DNA of 64,000 nucleotides from Candidatus Caldatribacterium sp. (GCA_025060675.1 JANXBI010000003.1:69444-133443), one strand, 5' to 3'; counted from the stretch's first letter, positions 16,342 to 25,133 are shown. Program-made: numbers and translations. Notes: generated by a model from the sequence alone, not told the origin.

Positions 16342-17574
16342 ATGAAGCGGTGGGTTGCGGTGTTTAGCGTGTTCTTGGTGCTTGTGCTTGCCCTCTCCTT
16401 TGGAGCTCTTGCGCAGAAGAAGGTGAGCATTCTCTGGATGGAGTACGATGGCCTCACCCCTGACTATGCCCTAAATCTCGAAAAGGCCTTCGAAGAAGCC
16501 AATCCTGGTGTAGATCTCGAAATCATCTCTACTCCGTGGAACTTGGGGCATGACCGGCTCATTTCCCTTCTTGCCGGCAAAGAACCTCCAGACCTTGCCG
16601 TTATTGGAACTCGCTGGCTTTTGGAACTCCTTGATATGGATGTTGTGGAACCAATCGAGAAGTGGGTGAGCAAAGCGCTCCTTGATAACATCGACCCAGC
16701 CTTGATGGAAGGGAAAGTGAAAGGCGTCCTCTATGGGCTCCCCGTTGCTGCAGGGACACGGCTCATGTACTACCGCTCTGACATCATCGACAAAGCCCCG
16801 GAGACTTTTGAAGAGATGCTCATCATTGCCCAGAAAATCAACAAACCCGAGGAGAAGTTCTACGCTGTGGGTATGGCTGGGAAAAAATTTGTGGAACTCA
16901 CCGAACACGCCTACTATCTTTTTGGCAACGGTGGGTACTACTTTGAAATACTCCCCGATGGTAGCTACGGGAAGTGCACGGTGAACGATGAAGCAGGCGT
17001 TGGTGCTCTGACCTTCATGAACGACTTAGTGAACAAGTACAAGGTTACACAACCTGGTGTCACTGCATACACCCGTGATGAAGTCCAGGATCTTTTTGTT
17101 GCTGGAAACCTTGGCATTTTCCTGAGTGGCGGATTCACAGCAACCCTTCTTGAGCAGCGGGGTGTAACCTTCAAATGGGACGTTGCTCCCATGCCCCACT
17201 TTGAAGGAAAGCCTCAAAGCACCCTCATCGTGACCGACTCCATAGTCCTCTTTAAGACCTCCGATGCCAAAGAAGAAGCAGGCAAATTCCTCGACTTCTT
17301 CTACTCTGACCCTTGGAGGATTCAGTTCGACAAGCTCGTTGGCTTCCCACCAGTCACGAAATCCCTCGCTAACGACCCATTCTTCCAGAAACCCGTGTAC
17401 AAAGTCATGATTGAGCAGATTCCAAATGCCAAGGGTTGGCCTCTCATCCCTGAATGGCCAGAGTGCAACGACATCATCTGGGACAACATTGTAGCGACCT
17501 TCCTCGGCGAGAAAGACCCCAAGACCGCCATGGACGACGCCGCTCGGGAAATCGACGCCCTGCGGGGCATGTGA
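16342..17574 (+). CDS. ABC sugar-binding protein (family 1 extracellular solute-binding)
   Basis: 410 residues. An N-terminal signal (RWVAVFSVFLVLVLALSFGALA) exports it to the periplasm. KVSILWMEYDGL...LEKAFEEANPGVDLEIIS and LISLLAGKEPPDLAVIGTRWL are typical of the MalE-like SBP_bac_1 family; the C-terminal PLIPEWPECNDIIWDNIVATFLGEKDPKTAMDDAAREID matches the closing helix of such proteins. It has a strong GGAGGG site. The genes for two permeases follow; no ATPase is in this operon, so a shared MsmX-like ATPase elsewhere is expected. Confidence 0.92.
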   Translation: MKRWVAVFSVFLVLVLALSFGALAQKKVSILWMEYDGLTPDYALNLEKAFEEANPGVDLEIISTPWNLGHDRLISLLAGKEPPDLAVIGTRWLLELLDMDVVEPIEKWVSKALLDNIDPALMEGKVKGVLYGLPVAAGTRLMYYRSDIIDKAPETFEEMLIIAQKINKPEEKFYAVGMAGKKFVELTEHAYYLFGNGGYYFEILPDGSYGKCTVNDEAGVGALTFMNDLVNKYKVTQPGVTAYTRDEVQDLFVAGNLGIFLSGGFTATLLEQRGVTFKWDVAPMPHFEGKPQSTLIVTDSIVLFKTSDAKEEAGKFLDFFYSDPWRIQFDKLVGFPPVTKSLANDPFFQKPVYKVMIEQIPNAKGWPLIPEWPECNDIIWDNIVATFLGEKDPKTAMDDAAREIDALRGM

Positions 17575-17581
17575 AAGTACG

Positions 17582-17603
17582 GGGAGGGGTGCCCACCCCT
17601 CCC
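17582..17603. terminator. intercistronic hairpin after the binding-protein gene
   Basis: GGGAGGGGT pairs perfectly with ACCCCTCCC across GCCC. It lies between the SBP stop and the first permease. Such hairpins let the SBP be made in excess of the permeases by partial termination or mRNA protection. Confidence 0.6.
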
Positions 17604-17628
17604 TTCCTCCTGAAAGGAGGAGGTGAGC

Positions 17629-18522
17629 TTGCGGAAAGGGAAATTCTGGAGGACCGAATCAGGTCTTGCCTTCTTCTTTCTACTTCCAGCCTGTGTTTTC
17701 CTCCTCCTTTTCATGTTCTACCCCATCGTCTACGTCATCCTCATGTCCTTTTTCCGAGTCAACAAACTCGGGGACTTAGTGAGCTTCTCCGGCCTTGCCA
17801 ACTTCCGCTTCATGTTTGACCGTCCCGAATTTTGGCAAATCATCATCCGCTCGTGCGTGTGGACGGCTTTGGCTGTGGCGGTGAAAACTGGAATAGGTCT
17901 CGTCATCGCTCTCCTTCTCAACGTGGATTTCCGGGGACGAAAAGTTGCCCGAGGCCTTGTCATCATTCCCTGGGCAAGCTCTGTACCCATAAGCGCCATG
18001 ATTTGGCAGTGGACGTACAACAACGACTTTGGGCTCTTGAACCACACCCTCCGGACCTTGCGCATTTTCGGAGAACCCCCTATATGGCTTGCTGAACCTC
18101 GTCCAGCATTCTTTGCCAATCTCTGGGTAGACATCTGGTGTGGCATCCCCTTCATGGCACTCGTTTTCCTCGCTGGGCTTCAGGCTATCCCTCAGGAACT
18201 CTACGAAGCCGCCGAAGTCGACGGGGCAACACCTTTTGCCAAATTCCGCTTTGTGACCTTGCCACTTCTGAGCAATGTCCTTACGGTGGCAACACTCCTT
18301 TCGATTCTCTGGACCTTCAACGACTTCAACGTCATCTACGTCCTTACCGGTGGTGGACCAGGAACGTCAACCGATATCCTCATCACTTACATCTACAAGT
18401 ATGCTTTCCAGTACCTCCGCTTTGGTCCAGCCGCCGCCATGGCCGTCATTACCTTTGTGATTCTCCTCACCGTGAGCATTCTCTACGCCCGGAGCTACTT
18501 CAAGGGAGGGGGGGTGTACTAA
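17629..18522 (+). CDS. sugar ABC transporter permease (MalF-like)
   Basis: About 298 residues with six membrane helices. The cytoplasmic EAA loop ELYEAAEVDGATPFAKFRFVTLPLL couples to the ATPase. The start is placed at TTG 17629, which has GGAGGAGG 5-8 bases upstream; the GTG at 17623 overlaps that ribosome site. It sits 106 bases after the binding protein and two bases before its partner permease. Confidence 0.9.
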   Translation: MRKGKFWRTESGLAFFFLLPACVFLLLFMFYPIVYVILMSFFRVNKLGDLVSFSGLANFRFMFDRPEFWQIIIRSCVWTALAVAVKTGIGLVIALLLNVDFRGRKVARGLVIIPWASSVPISAMIWQWTYNNDFGLLNHTLRTLRIFGEPPIWLAEPRPAFFANLWVDIWCGIPFMALVFLAGLQAIPQELYEAAEVDGATPFAKFRFVTLPLLSNVLTVATLLSILWTFNDFNVIYVLTGGGPGTSTDILITYIYKYAFQYLRFGPAAAMAVITFVILLTVSILYARSYFKGGGVY

Positions 18523-18523
18523 A

Positions 18524-19348
18524 ATGCGAAGCCGTAACCTCTACCTCGTGTACCCCCTCGTCGTTTTCATCCTCCTTGTGCTCCTTTTCCCGTTTTTCGT
18601 CATGGTATCTACGGCGCTGAAACCCTTAGAGGAGGTCTATGCCACTCCACCCCATTGGATTCCCCGCACCATCCGCTGGGCAAACTTTGCCGAAATTTGG
18701 GCAAAGTACCCTATGGGGGCCTATTTCAAAAACAGCTTCATCGTTGCCTTGGGAGCAACTCTTGTGAACATGGCTTTCTGCATCCCTGCCGCATATGCAG
18801 TAGCAAGGTTGCGTTTTCGTTCTAAAAGTTTCATCATGTACCTCATCCTTGTCGTCCAGATGTTCTCCCCAATCATCGTGGTCATTTCCCTTTTCAAAAT
18901 TGTGGCACGCCTTGGGCTTTTGAACACCCTCCTTTCTCTCGTTCTAACAAACAGTGTCTTCACCCTCACCTTCTCCATTTGGCTCCTTGGAGGGTACTTC
19001 CGTAACGTTCCAAAGGAAATCGAAGAGGCTGCTCTCATCGATGGATGTACAAGGCTTCAGGCTATCGTCCGGGTACTTCTGCCTGTAGCCATGCCCGGGG
19101 TTGTAACCACCATCATTTACACCTTCATCACCGCTTGGAACGAATTCATGTTTGCCCTCACCTTTATCCAGTCTATGGATAAAAGACCTTTAACCCTGGG
19201 GCTTTACAACTTCATTGGCCGCTGGACGGTCCAGTGGCAGTACCTTATGGCTGCAGCACTTCTTGCTCTTCTTCCGGTGGTCATCCTTTTCTTCTTCATC
19301 GAACGGGAACTCGTACACGGTTTGGCAGGCGGTGCAGTAAAAGGATGA
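18524..19348 (+). CDS. sugar ABC transporter permease (MalG-like)
   Basis: 274 residues, six membrane helices. The EAA loop is EIEEAALIDGCTRLQAIVRVLLPVAMPG, and the ending FFFIERELVHGLAGGAVKG is the characteristic MalG/CUT1 C-terminus. It forms the heterodimeric channel with the preceding permease. Confidence 0.92.
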   Translation: MRSRNLYLVYPLVVFILLVLLFPFFVMVSTALKPLEEVYATPPHWIPRTIRWANFAEIWAKYPMGAYFKNSFIVALGATLVNMAFCIPAAYAVARLRFRSKSFIMYLILVVQMFSPIIVVISLFKIVARLGLLNTLLSLVLTNSVFTLTFSIWLLGGYFRNVPKEIEEAALIDGCTRLQAIVRVLLPVAMPGVVTTIIYTFITAWNEFMFALTFIQSMDKRPLTLGLYNFIGRWTVQWQYLMAAALLALLPVVILFFFIERELVHGLAGGAVKG

Positions 19349-19366
19349 AAAGGAGGGATGGTCTGT

Positions 19367-20284
19367 ATGAGCTTTACCTATTCCCTTGCGAAATTCATCC
19401 CTTTCCAGGACAGGGAAGCGTGTGAGCGGGTACGGAAAATCACCAAAGAGGACATCGTAAAGCACCCAAACCCCGACTTTCACATCCGTATCATTGAGGA
19501 AAAGAGCGACTTCTACTTCCAGTTTGCCTTAGACCTTGTCACACGGATTGTGGAGGCTCGGGAAAAAGGTGAAAAACTCGTCCTCATTCTCCCCGTTGGC
19601 CCTGTGCCCCAGTATCCTATTGCCGCAGAGATGATAAACAAGCTTCGCATCCCCATGGACCATGTGCACACCTTCAACATGGATGAGTACGCTGACGAAG
19701 AGGGGAATACCGCTCCCTTCGACTGGCCAGGGTCCTTCCAGCGGGCCATGTGGGAGAACTTCTTCGGACGGATTGACCCCAAGCTCCGTCCTCCTGAGAG
19801 GAACATCCACTTCCCCACAAAGGACATTCTCCCCGATTACGGGAAAATGATTGCCGATTTAGGTGGAGCCGACTGTTGCTACGGTGGTGTTGGCTGGTGT
19901 GGACACATTGCTTTTTGGGAAGCGCACCTTGGTTTTGAATTTGGAGATGACCTTGAGGCCTTCAAACAGGCAGGACCAAGAATCGTTGAGCTCCATCCCA
20001 TGACCATCATGCAGAATGCGCTCCATTCCTTTAGCGGTGACTGGTCCCTTGTTCCCCCAAAGGCAGCTACCATCGGTCCAGCGCAGATTGTGAGTGCCAA
20101 GTGGCGGAGCTTCTGGCTCGATGGGTACATTGGAGGTGGAGTGAGTTGGCAACGTTTCATTGCCCGTCTTGCCGCTCACGGACCAGTTACCCCTCTTGTT
20201 CCTGCATCCATTCTCCAAACCCTTCCGGGAGACTACACACTTCTTGGGGGTGTGGCGGAGAATGTGGAAATTCACATGGCGTAA
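19367..20284 (+). CDS. glucosamine-6-phosphate deaminase/isomerase-like (NagB/RpiA superfamily)
   Basis: About 305 residues, longer than NagB (~260). LVLILPVGPVPQYPIAAEMI binds phosphate; HTFNMDEYADEEG (near residue 105) contains the catalytic Asp of NagB; CYGGVGWCGHIAFWEAHLGFE replaces the usual GxGxDGHIAFNEP. Because Asp/Asn of the latter are Cys/Trp, specificity may differ from glucosamine-6-phosphate. The start is ATG 19367, nine to ten bases behind GGAGG; an ATG at 19358 directly abuts the ribosome site. It would feed an amino-sugar or related sugar phosphate into glycolysis within this operon. Confidence 0.8.
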   Translation: MSFTYSLAKFIPFQDREACERVRKITKEDIVKHPNPDFHIRIIEEKSDFYFQFALDLVTRIVEAREKGEKLVLILPVGPVPQYPIAAEMINKLRIPMDHVHTFNMDEYADEEGNTAPFDWPGSFQRAMWENFFGRIDPKLRPPERNIHFPTKDILPDYGKMIADLGGADCCYGGVGWCGHIAFWEAHLGFEFGDDLEAFKQAGPRIVELHPMTIMQNALHSFSGDWSLVPPKAATIGPAQIVSAKWRSFWLDGYIGGGVSWQRFIARLAAHGPVTPLVPASILQTLPGDYTLLGGVAENVEIHMA

Positions 20285-20296
20285 GGAGGGGAAAGA

Positions 20297-20986
20297 GTGG
20301 CGGATCTTGCAATTTTTGGGGGACCCCCCTAAATCGTGACCCCTTTCCCATGTGGTCCTCTTTTTCGGAGAAAACGAAGAAGGAAGTCCTCAAACCCTTG
20401 GAAACTGGACTCGTGAACTACTGGACAGGAACAAAGGGTGTGGAGTTTGAGGAAAAGTGGGCAGCGTACTGTAGATGCAAGTTCGGGGTTTCCACAACAA
20501 ACGGGACGTCCGCACTCCATACTGCTTTAGTGGCCTGTGAAATTGGTCCAGGGGATGAGGTCATCGTTCCTTCGTACTTCCTTCATCGCCTCGGCGCTCT
20601 GCGTCTTGCAAGCCGGAGCTATCCCTGTTTTTGCCGATGTCCATAGGGAAACCCACACCCTTGACCCGAGGGATGTGGAGCGGAAGATCACCTCTCGAAC
20701 CCGAGCGATTCTCCCCGTACACCTCTATGGTATCCCTTGCGATATGGATGAAATCATGGCTCTTGCTCGGGCCCACAACCTTTTCATCATTGAGGACTGT
20801 GCCCAAGCTCATGGGAGTGAGTACAAGGGAAAGAAGGTAGGAAGCATCGGTCACGCAGGAGCATTCAGTTTTTGCCAGCCGAAACATTGCACCACCGGCG
20901 GCGAAGGAGGTTGTGTGGTCACAAACGATGCAGAGATTTTTCTGGCGAGCAAAATCCTTCCGAGACCATGGATTCAACGTGAAAGA
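20297..20986 (+). pseudogene. broken DegT/DnrJ/EryC1 (PLP aminotransferase) gene, N-terminal part
   Basis: A GTG with a strong GGAGGGG site begins LAIFGGPP, then stops at 20330. Family sequence continues in other frames: NRDPFPMWSSFSEKTKKEV...SALHTALVACEIGPGDEVIVPSY (to ~20575), then SFIASALCVLQAGAIPVFADV...FSFCQPKHCTTGGEGGCVVTND with the PLP-type lysine in QPKH (to ~20945), then RAKSFRDHGFNVKE. That needs one lost base in the C-run at 20324-20329 and one extra base near 20577 and near 20945. After ~20986 the aminotransferase is replaced by the end of a binding protein. Enzymes of this family aminate keto-sugars or dehydrate them. The gene cannot make a full product. Confidence 0.85.
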
Positions 20987-21250
20987 AAGTACAGCCAAAA
21001 CGCCCTACCTATTTGGAAATCCCTCTATGATGATCCAGAGCTCATCGCCCAGCAACCCGAGCTTATCAAAGTCGCCAAAGAACAAATTCACTACATCTTT
21101 GACCGCCCTCAAGTCCCTTGGTACTCGCAGTTTTCTATCATTCTCAGTGAAGAGCTCCAAGCAGCCCTCACCGGAGCAAAGACGCCAAAGCAAGCCATGG
21201 ATGACGCTGTAGCACGAACTCAAGAGGTTATGGAACGATATGGGAAGTAG
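20987..21250 (+). pseudogene. C-terminal remnant of an ABC sugar-binding protein, fused to the broken aminotransferase
   Basis: The last ~85 codons read LPIWKSLYDDPELIAQQPEL, then FDRPQVPWYSQFSIILSEELQAALTGAKTPKQAMDDAVARTQEVM. This matches the closing helices of family 1 solute-binding proteins, not DegT enzymes. Its stop overlaps the start of the next permease, as a real SBP gene would. A deletion joining the two genes, removing most of the SBP and the rest of the aminotransferase, explains this. The two downstream permeases have no cognate binding protein in the window. Confidence 0.8.
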
Positions 21251-22181
21251 AGTAAGCTTCTCCCCCTCTGGGAGACGCATTTCTCCCCGAGGGGGGTCCT
21301 TGCAGAGAAGAGAGACGCTCTTTGCCCTTCTCCTTATTCTCCCGGCCTTTGCCTTCATTGGCATCATCATTTTCTACCCCATGGTGCTCTCCTTTCGCCT
21401 TAGCCTCTTCCAGGTCGACCTTACAAGAAAAGGCACAGGCACCCCCTTCGTTGGTCTTGCAAATTACATCGATATCTTCACGAGCAACTACTTCTGGAGT
21501 TCTATAGGACGTACAACGTACTTTACGGTTGTCTCTATCGCCATAGAGATGGTTCTTGGGCTTTTCGTGGCCCTTCTCCTTAACGAAAAGTTTTGGGGAC
21601 GGGGAATCCTGCGGAGTCTTCTCCTTCTCCCCTGGGCCCTGCCGATTACCGTTGACGCCATCATGTGGAAATGGATTTTCAATGCGAATTACGGGGCTTT
21701 CAACGCCCTTCTCACGCAACTTGGCATCTTAGCGAGGTACCAGCCTTGGCTTACCCGGCCCTGGAGTGCCATGCACTGCGTCATCATAGCCGATGTGTGG
21801 AAGGTGACCCCCCTTGTGGCACTTCTCCTCCTTGCTGGATTACAGACTATTCCTCGCGAACTCTACGAAGCCGCATATGTCGACGGTGCCGGCTGGTTCC
21901 GAAGTTTTTGGAAAATCACCATTCCCCTCCTCAAACCGACAATGACTGTGGTTTTGGTCCTTCGAACCCTCGATGCTTTCCGGGTCTTCGACATTGTCTA
22001 CGTCATGACTCAAGGAGGACCAGCCAACGCTACAAAGGTCATTTCCTTTCTCACTTACCAGGAAGCCTTCAAATTCCTCCACTTCAGCAGAGGTGCTGCA
22101 CTCTCATACATTATCACCCTTATCGTGGCACTCCTGGCATACCTCTACACCCAGACCATGAAAAGACAAATTGAGTACTAA
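21240..22181 (+). CDS. sugar ABC transporter permease (MalF-like), second set
   Basis: 313 residues with six membrane helices after a short basic N-terminus. The EAA loop is ELYEAAYVDGAGWFRSFWKITIPLL. The ATG at 21240 lies inside the end of the binding-protein remnant (11-base overlap), showing old translational coupling. The frame is intact despite the damaged gene upstream. Without its own SBP it may be idle or may use another binding protein. Confidence 0.88.
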   Translation: MGSRVSFSPSGRRISPRGGSLQRRETLFALLLILPAFAFIGIIIFYPMVLSFRLSLFQVDLTRKGTGTPFVGLANYIDIFTSNYFWSSIGRTTYFTVVSIAIEMVLGLFVALLLNEKFWGRGILRSLLLLPWALPITVDAIMWKWIFNANYGAFNALLTQLGILARYQPWLTRPWSAMHCVIIADVWKVTPLVALLLLAGLQTIPRELYEAAYVDGAGWFRSFWKITIPLLKPTMTVVLVLRTLDAFRVFDIVYVMTQGGPANATKVISFLTYQEAFKFLHFSRGAALSYIITLIVALLAYLYTQTMKRQIEY

Positions 22182-22194
22182 GGGGGAGAGACAT

Positions 22195-23046
22195 ATGGGA
22201 CTTCGGAGAGTACGGAGTATTCGGAGGGCTATCATTGGAGGAGCCTCAATCCTCCTTGCTGGAGTTCTTCTTGCCCCACCACTTTGGCTTTTCATCTCAA
22301 GTATTGCTGACCTCAAAGACCTCTTACGGATACCACTGCGTTGGATTCCCGAAAACCCTTCTCTTTTCCGTTACCAGGAAATTCTTTTCGGTTCAGGACC
22401 AGAAAGTGAATTCCGTACCATCATGCTCAACAGCATCTATGTTGCAGCCTTTGTCACGATTATCTGCGTAACTTTGGGGGTTCTCGCCGCTTACGCCTTT
22501 TCCCGCCTTCGATTTCCTGGAAAGGAGAAAATCCTTTTCATCCTTCTTTTCTCCTATATGTTGCCACCCATCGCCATTATTATCCCGCTCTACCAGATTT
22601 TCAGCGGTCTCAAAATGCTTGATACCAGGGAGGCTCTCATTCTCGTGTACTCAGCTATTCTCGTGCCTTTCGTTATCTGGATGATGCGAACGTACTTTGA
22701 CACCATTCCTCGAGACCTGGAAGATGCTGCCAAAATCGATGGATGCACTTCTCTCCAGACCCTCTTTCGGGTTATTTTGCCTCTTTCCCTTCCTGGCATT
22801 GTAGCTACACTCCTTTTTGCCTTCCTCATGTCCTGGGAGGAATTCTTCATCGCCCTTATCCTCACTTCGACTCCCCGGGCAAAAACCATCCCCGTGGCCA
22901 TAGCAGAGTTCTCTGGCAGGCACTCTATCGATTTTGGCATGATGGCAACCGGAGGAGTTTTGGCAAGCCTTCCACCGGTCTTCATTGCCCTATTCTTCCA
23001 GAAATACATTATCGGAGGGCTCCTTTCGGGAGCGGTGAAGGGGTAA
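22195..23046 (+). CDS. sugar ABC transporter permease (MalG-like), second set
   Basis: 283 residues, six membrane helices. The EAA loop is DLEDAAKIDGCTSLQTLFRVILPLSLPG, and the C-terminus FFQKYIIGGLLSGAVKG is typical for CUT1 permeases. The ATG at 22195 has GGGGGAGAG at the right distance; the earlier in-frame ATG at 22171 overlaps the previous gene without a site. Partner of the permease just upstream. Confidence 0.9.
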   Translation: MGLRRVRSIRRAIIGGASILLAGVLLAPPLWLFISSIADLKDLLRIPLRWIPENPSLFRYQEILFGSGPESEFRTIMLNSIYVAAFVTIICVTLGVLAAYAFSRLRFPGKEKILFILLFSYMLPPIAIIIPLYQIFSGLKMLDTREALILVYSAILVPFVIWMMRTYFDTIPRDLEDAAKIDGCTSLQTLFRVILPLSLPGIVATLLFAFLMSWEEFFIALILTSTPRAKTIPVAIAEFSGRHSIDFGMMATGGVLASLPPVFIALFFQKYIIGGLLSGAVKG

Positions 23047-23185
23047 GGAGAAACCAGCAAACCCTAAGGGAAATCTCCAGGAGAAGGTAATACAAACGCA
23101 TCCTCTTGCACAAAGACAGGTCATACCCCATGTAACTCGGATTAAAACGGCAAAGGTCTTCCAGCCGTCAATTCTTACGTGTAGT

Positions 23186-23554
23186 TTACATCCCACGTAG
23201 TTCATAAACTTTTTGGAGACTCAAAAGAGCACCCTCAAGAGGAGTACCCGCGAACTGCTCGAGCACGCCAAGAAGAACAAAGAGGGAAAGGACTTCCCCT
23301 CCAGTAAGTTCGGGAAAAGGGAAGTCCCGGGGTTCCGTAAAGTAGTACCCCCCTCTTTTCCAGTCAAAAACAAGGGGAGCACTAAAATTATCGCGGAGCA
23401 GACTAAGGTAACGGCATACTGTGCGAAGACTAACCTCAAGAAAACTGGCAAGATACCTCGCGTCGGGGAACGTACCTCGCTAAATCTCTCGAGAAAGGCG
23501 ATACAGCCTGAAAAGCAGTGAACGCCTTGTTAAAGCAGCATCGTCCTGAAAAAT
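23186..23554 (-). pseudogene. truncated HTH (DeoR/YafY, WYL-type) regulator
   Basis: Read leftward, the frame gives LLFRLYRLSREI, an in-frame TAG at 23480-23482, then DARYLASFLEVSLRTVCRYL (an HTH_11-like helix-turn-helix), LLRDNFSAPLVFDWKRGGYYF and FPELTGGEVLSLFVLLGVLEQF, then ends after VYELRGM. This is the N-terminal half of WYL-domain regulators; the ligand-binding WYL domain is missing. No standard start codon lies in frame (ATT at 23554 behind GGAGGG). A stop within the HTH plus loss of the C-terminus marks it as dead. Confidence 0.75.
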
Positions 23555-23584
23555 ACAATCCCTCCATTCCTGTGTTTTACCTTA

Positions 23585-24697
23585 TTATACCTCTACTATT
23601 ACGTACTCCTTTTCTCCTAAGCCGATTTCCGCCGCGTAATCTATCTGACGCTGCCACAGGGCTTCTGGATGCACAGCAAGGAGTTTATCATCTCCCGGGG
23701 GAAGAGCACTCCCAAGCTTTGAACGCGCTAGGCCTTCGGCTTCCCTTATGAGGTCTCCTGAAGCCTGGTCTATAGCAACGATATCTGTGGAAGCAAGGAT
23801 GCCAATGTCAGGAACAATACTTGCATCATGCCACGGGGCACAGTCACAGTCGGGGCTAATGTCAAGGAGGAAATTCACAAAAGCCGTTTTACCCTTTTTA
23901 TCCTTAAGCGCCCCGTAAGCATATTCCACCATTCGTTCCTGCAAGAGCTCGCTCTTCGCCGACCAGGTGGCATCAATTGCCCCTGTAGGGCAGTAAAGAA
24001 GGCACTCAGCGCAACCAATACAGAGCTCTGCCCTGACCTTCGCTTTACCACTTGCATCAAGGTAGAGAGCTTTTGGGGGGCAATGGACAATACACCGCTC
24101 GCAACCGATGCATTTGTCTTCTTTTGGCTCAGGAAGGAACGTCCCACCATGTTGCATTTGCTTCCCTACCCGTGAAGCACAACCCATACCAACGTTCTTC
24201 AGAGCACCACCAAGACCTGCTTCAATGTGACCTTTGACATGGGTAAGCACAAAAAGGAAATCAGCCTCAAGGATGGCTGAGGCGATAGAGACCCTGCTAA
24301 AATGCTTAAGGTTAACCTCAACCCACTCGTGGTCTTTTCCTCGAAGCCCGTCGGCAATGATAACTGGCGCAGGAACAGAAGGATAGCAAAACCCATGGAA
24401 CAGAGCCGTTTCAACATGGTCTACAGCGTTGTGCCGAAACCCTGTATACAACGTGTTCGTATCGGTGAGGAAAGGCTTGCCACCCATATCCCGAACAACC
24501 TCAACAACAGTTCGGACAAAGACCGGACGTATGAAACCGTGGTTACCCCGCTCTCCAAAGTGGAGCTTTACAGCAACCAGGTCCCCAGAGGAGACTTTTC
24601 CCTCAAGGAGTTTTTGAACACATTTTTTCAAACGGTTGATAACCGTACTCTGCTCGTTCTCTGCTCGGAGGCTTACCAAGTACACTGTAGAAGCCAT
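23585..24697 (-). CDS. DUF362 protein with two [4Fe-4S] ferredoxin clusters
   Basis: 370 residues. The N-terminal DUF362 domain has VAVKLHFGERGNHGFIRPVF, LTDTNTLYTG and LTHVKGHIEAGLGGALKNVGMG. Near residues 199-240 two ferredoxin motifs follow: CIGCERCIVHCPP and CIGCAECLLYCPT. A closing domain holds SPDCDCAPWHDASIVPDIGILAS. The family is widespread in anaerobes, with unknown reactions, probably electron transfer or cofactor-linked. ATG at 24697 (MASTVYLV) follows AAAGGGGG. Monocistronic. Confidence 0.85.
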   Translation of the reverse strand: MASTVYLVSLRAENEQSTVINRLKKCVQKLLEGKVSSGDLVAVKLHFGERGNHGFIRPVFVRTVVEVVRDMGGKPFLTDTNTLYTGFRHNAVDHVETALFHGFCYPSVPAPVIIADGLRGKDHEWVEVNLKHFSRVSIASAILEADFLFVLTHVKGHIEAGLGGALKNVGMGCASRVGKQMQHGGTFLPEPKEDKCIGCERCIVHCPPKALYLDASGKAKVRAELCIGCAECLLYCPTGAIDATWSAKSELLQERMVEYAYGALKDKKGKTAFVNFLLDISPDCDCAPWHDASIVPDIGILASTDIVAIDQASGDLIREAEGLARSKLGSALPPGDDKLLAVHPEALWQRQIDYAAEIGLGEKEYVIVEV

Positions 24698-24759
24698 ACA
24701 AGAACCCCCTTTCTGTTTCTCCAAATCATGGGAGAAAATTCTAGGGAAATCAACACATC

Positions 24760-24788
24760 ATTATACTCAATACTCCATCCAACCAAAA
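24760..24788 (-). promoter_or_regulatory. possible promoter of the DUF362 gene
   Basis: On the minus strand TATAAT (24765-24760) is preceded at 16-17 bases by TTTTGG/TTTGGT, a poor -35. It gives a leader of about 55 bases. Confidence 0.4.
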
Positions 24789-24819
24789 ACATCTTCTCTC
24801 CCTATGTGACGCGTGGTAT

Positions 24820-24849
24820 GTTCCAATCGCACTATAGTGGGATTAAAGG
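24820..24849 (+). repeat. solitary, slightly degenerate CRISPR repeat
   Basis: The 30 bases starting GTTCCAATCGCAC and ending GTGGGATTAAAGG match the reverse complement of the array repeat at 59963-60193 at 27 of 30 positions (changes at repeat positions 14, 26 and 29). No second copy flanks it at 36-38 bases. It appears to be the leftover of a decayed array or an isolated inserted copy. Confidence 0.75.
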
Positions 24850-25133
24850 TTTTAGAGTCGGTCATTTTCGCGAAAGAAAAAGCAAAGGCGTGAGAAGTTT
24901 TCTCCCGCTTCGGAGCAACACAAAAGTTCCCTAAAGGTACTTTGCCTTAACGAGAATGCAAGGCTTGCGAGGAAATGGAGATAAAAACATATGGTTGAGG
25001 GGTGCCCGAAGTAACTCCCTCAAGGTTACTTCAGGCACCGGAAGCAATTCCTGTAACAAGCTGCTGCGGAGTATTTCGAAGAGTGAACTTCCTCTGAGTT
25101 GCTCTGCCAGGAGGTATCGTGAAATCCCACTTC
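24850..25133. other. intergenic stretch with a hairpin, no supported gene
   Basis: No recognisable protein on either strand; frames of 60-80 codons lack family features. The only structure is the hairpin at 25003-25037. This region may be part of a decayed mobile or CRISPR locus given the lone repeat next to it. Confidence 0.45.
25003..25037. repeat. 13-bp inverted repeat (hairpin)
   Basis: TGCCCGAAGTAAC pairs with GTTACTTCAGGCA (one mismatch) around a 9-base loop. No T-run on either side, so it is not an obvious terminator. Confidence 0.55.

Noticed and set aside
20297..20986. Explaining all frameshifts by sequencing error
   Set aside because: The C-run shift could be an error, but two further shifts plus the switch to a different protein family cannot all be explained that way.
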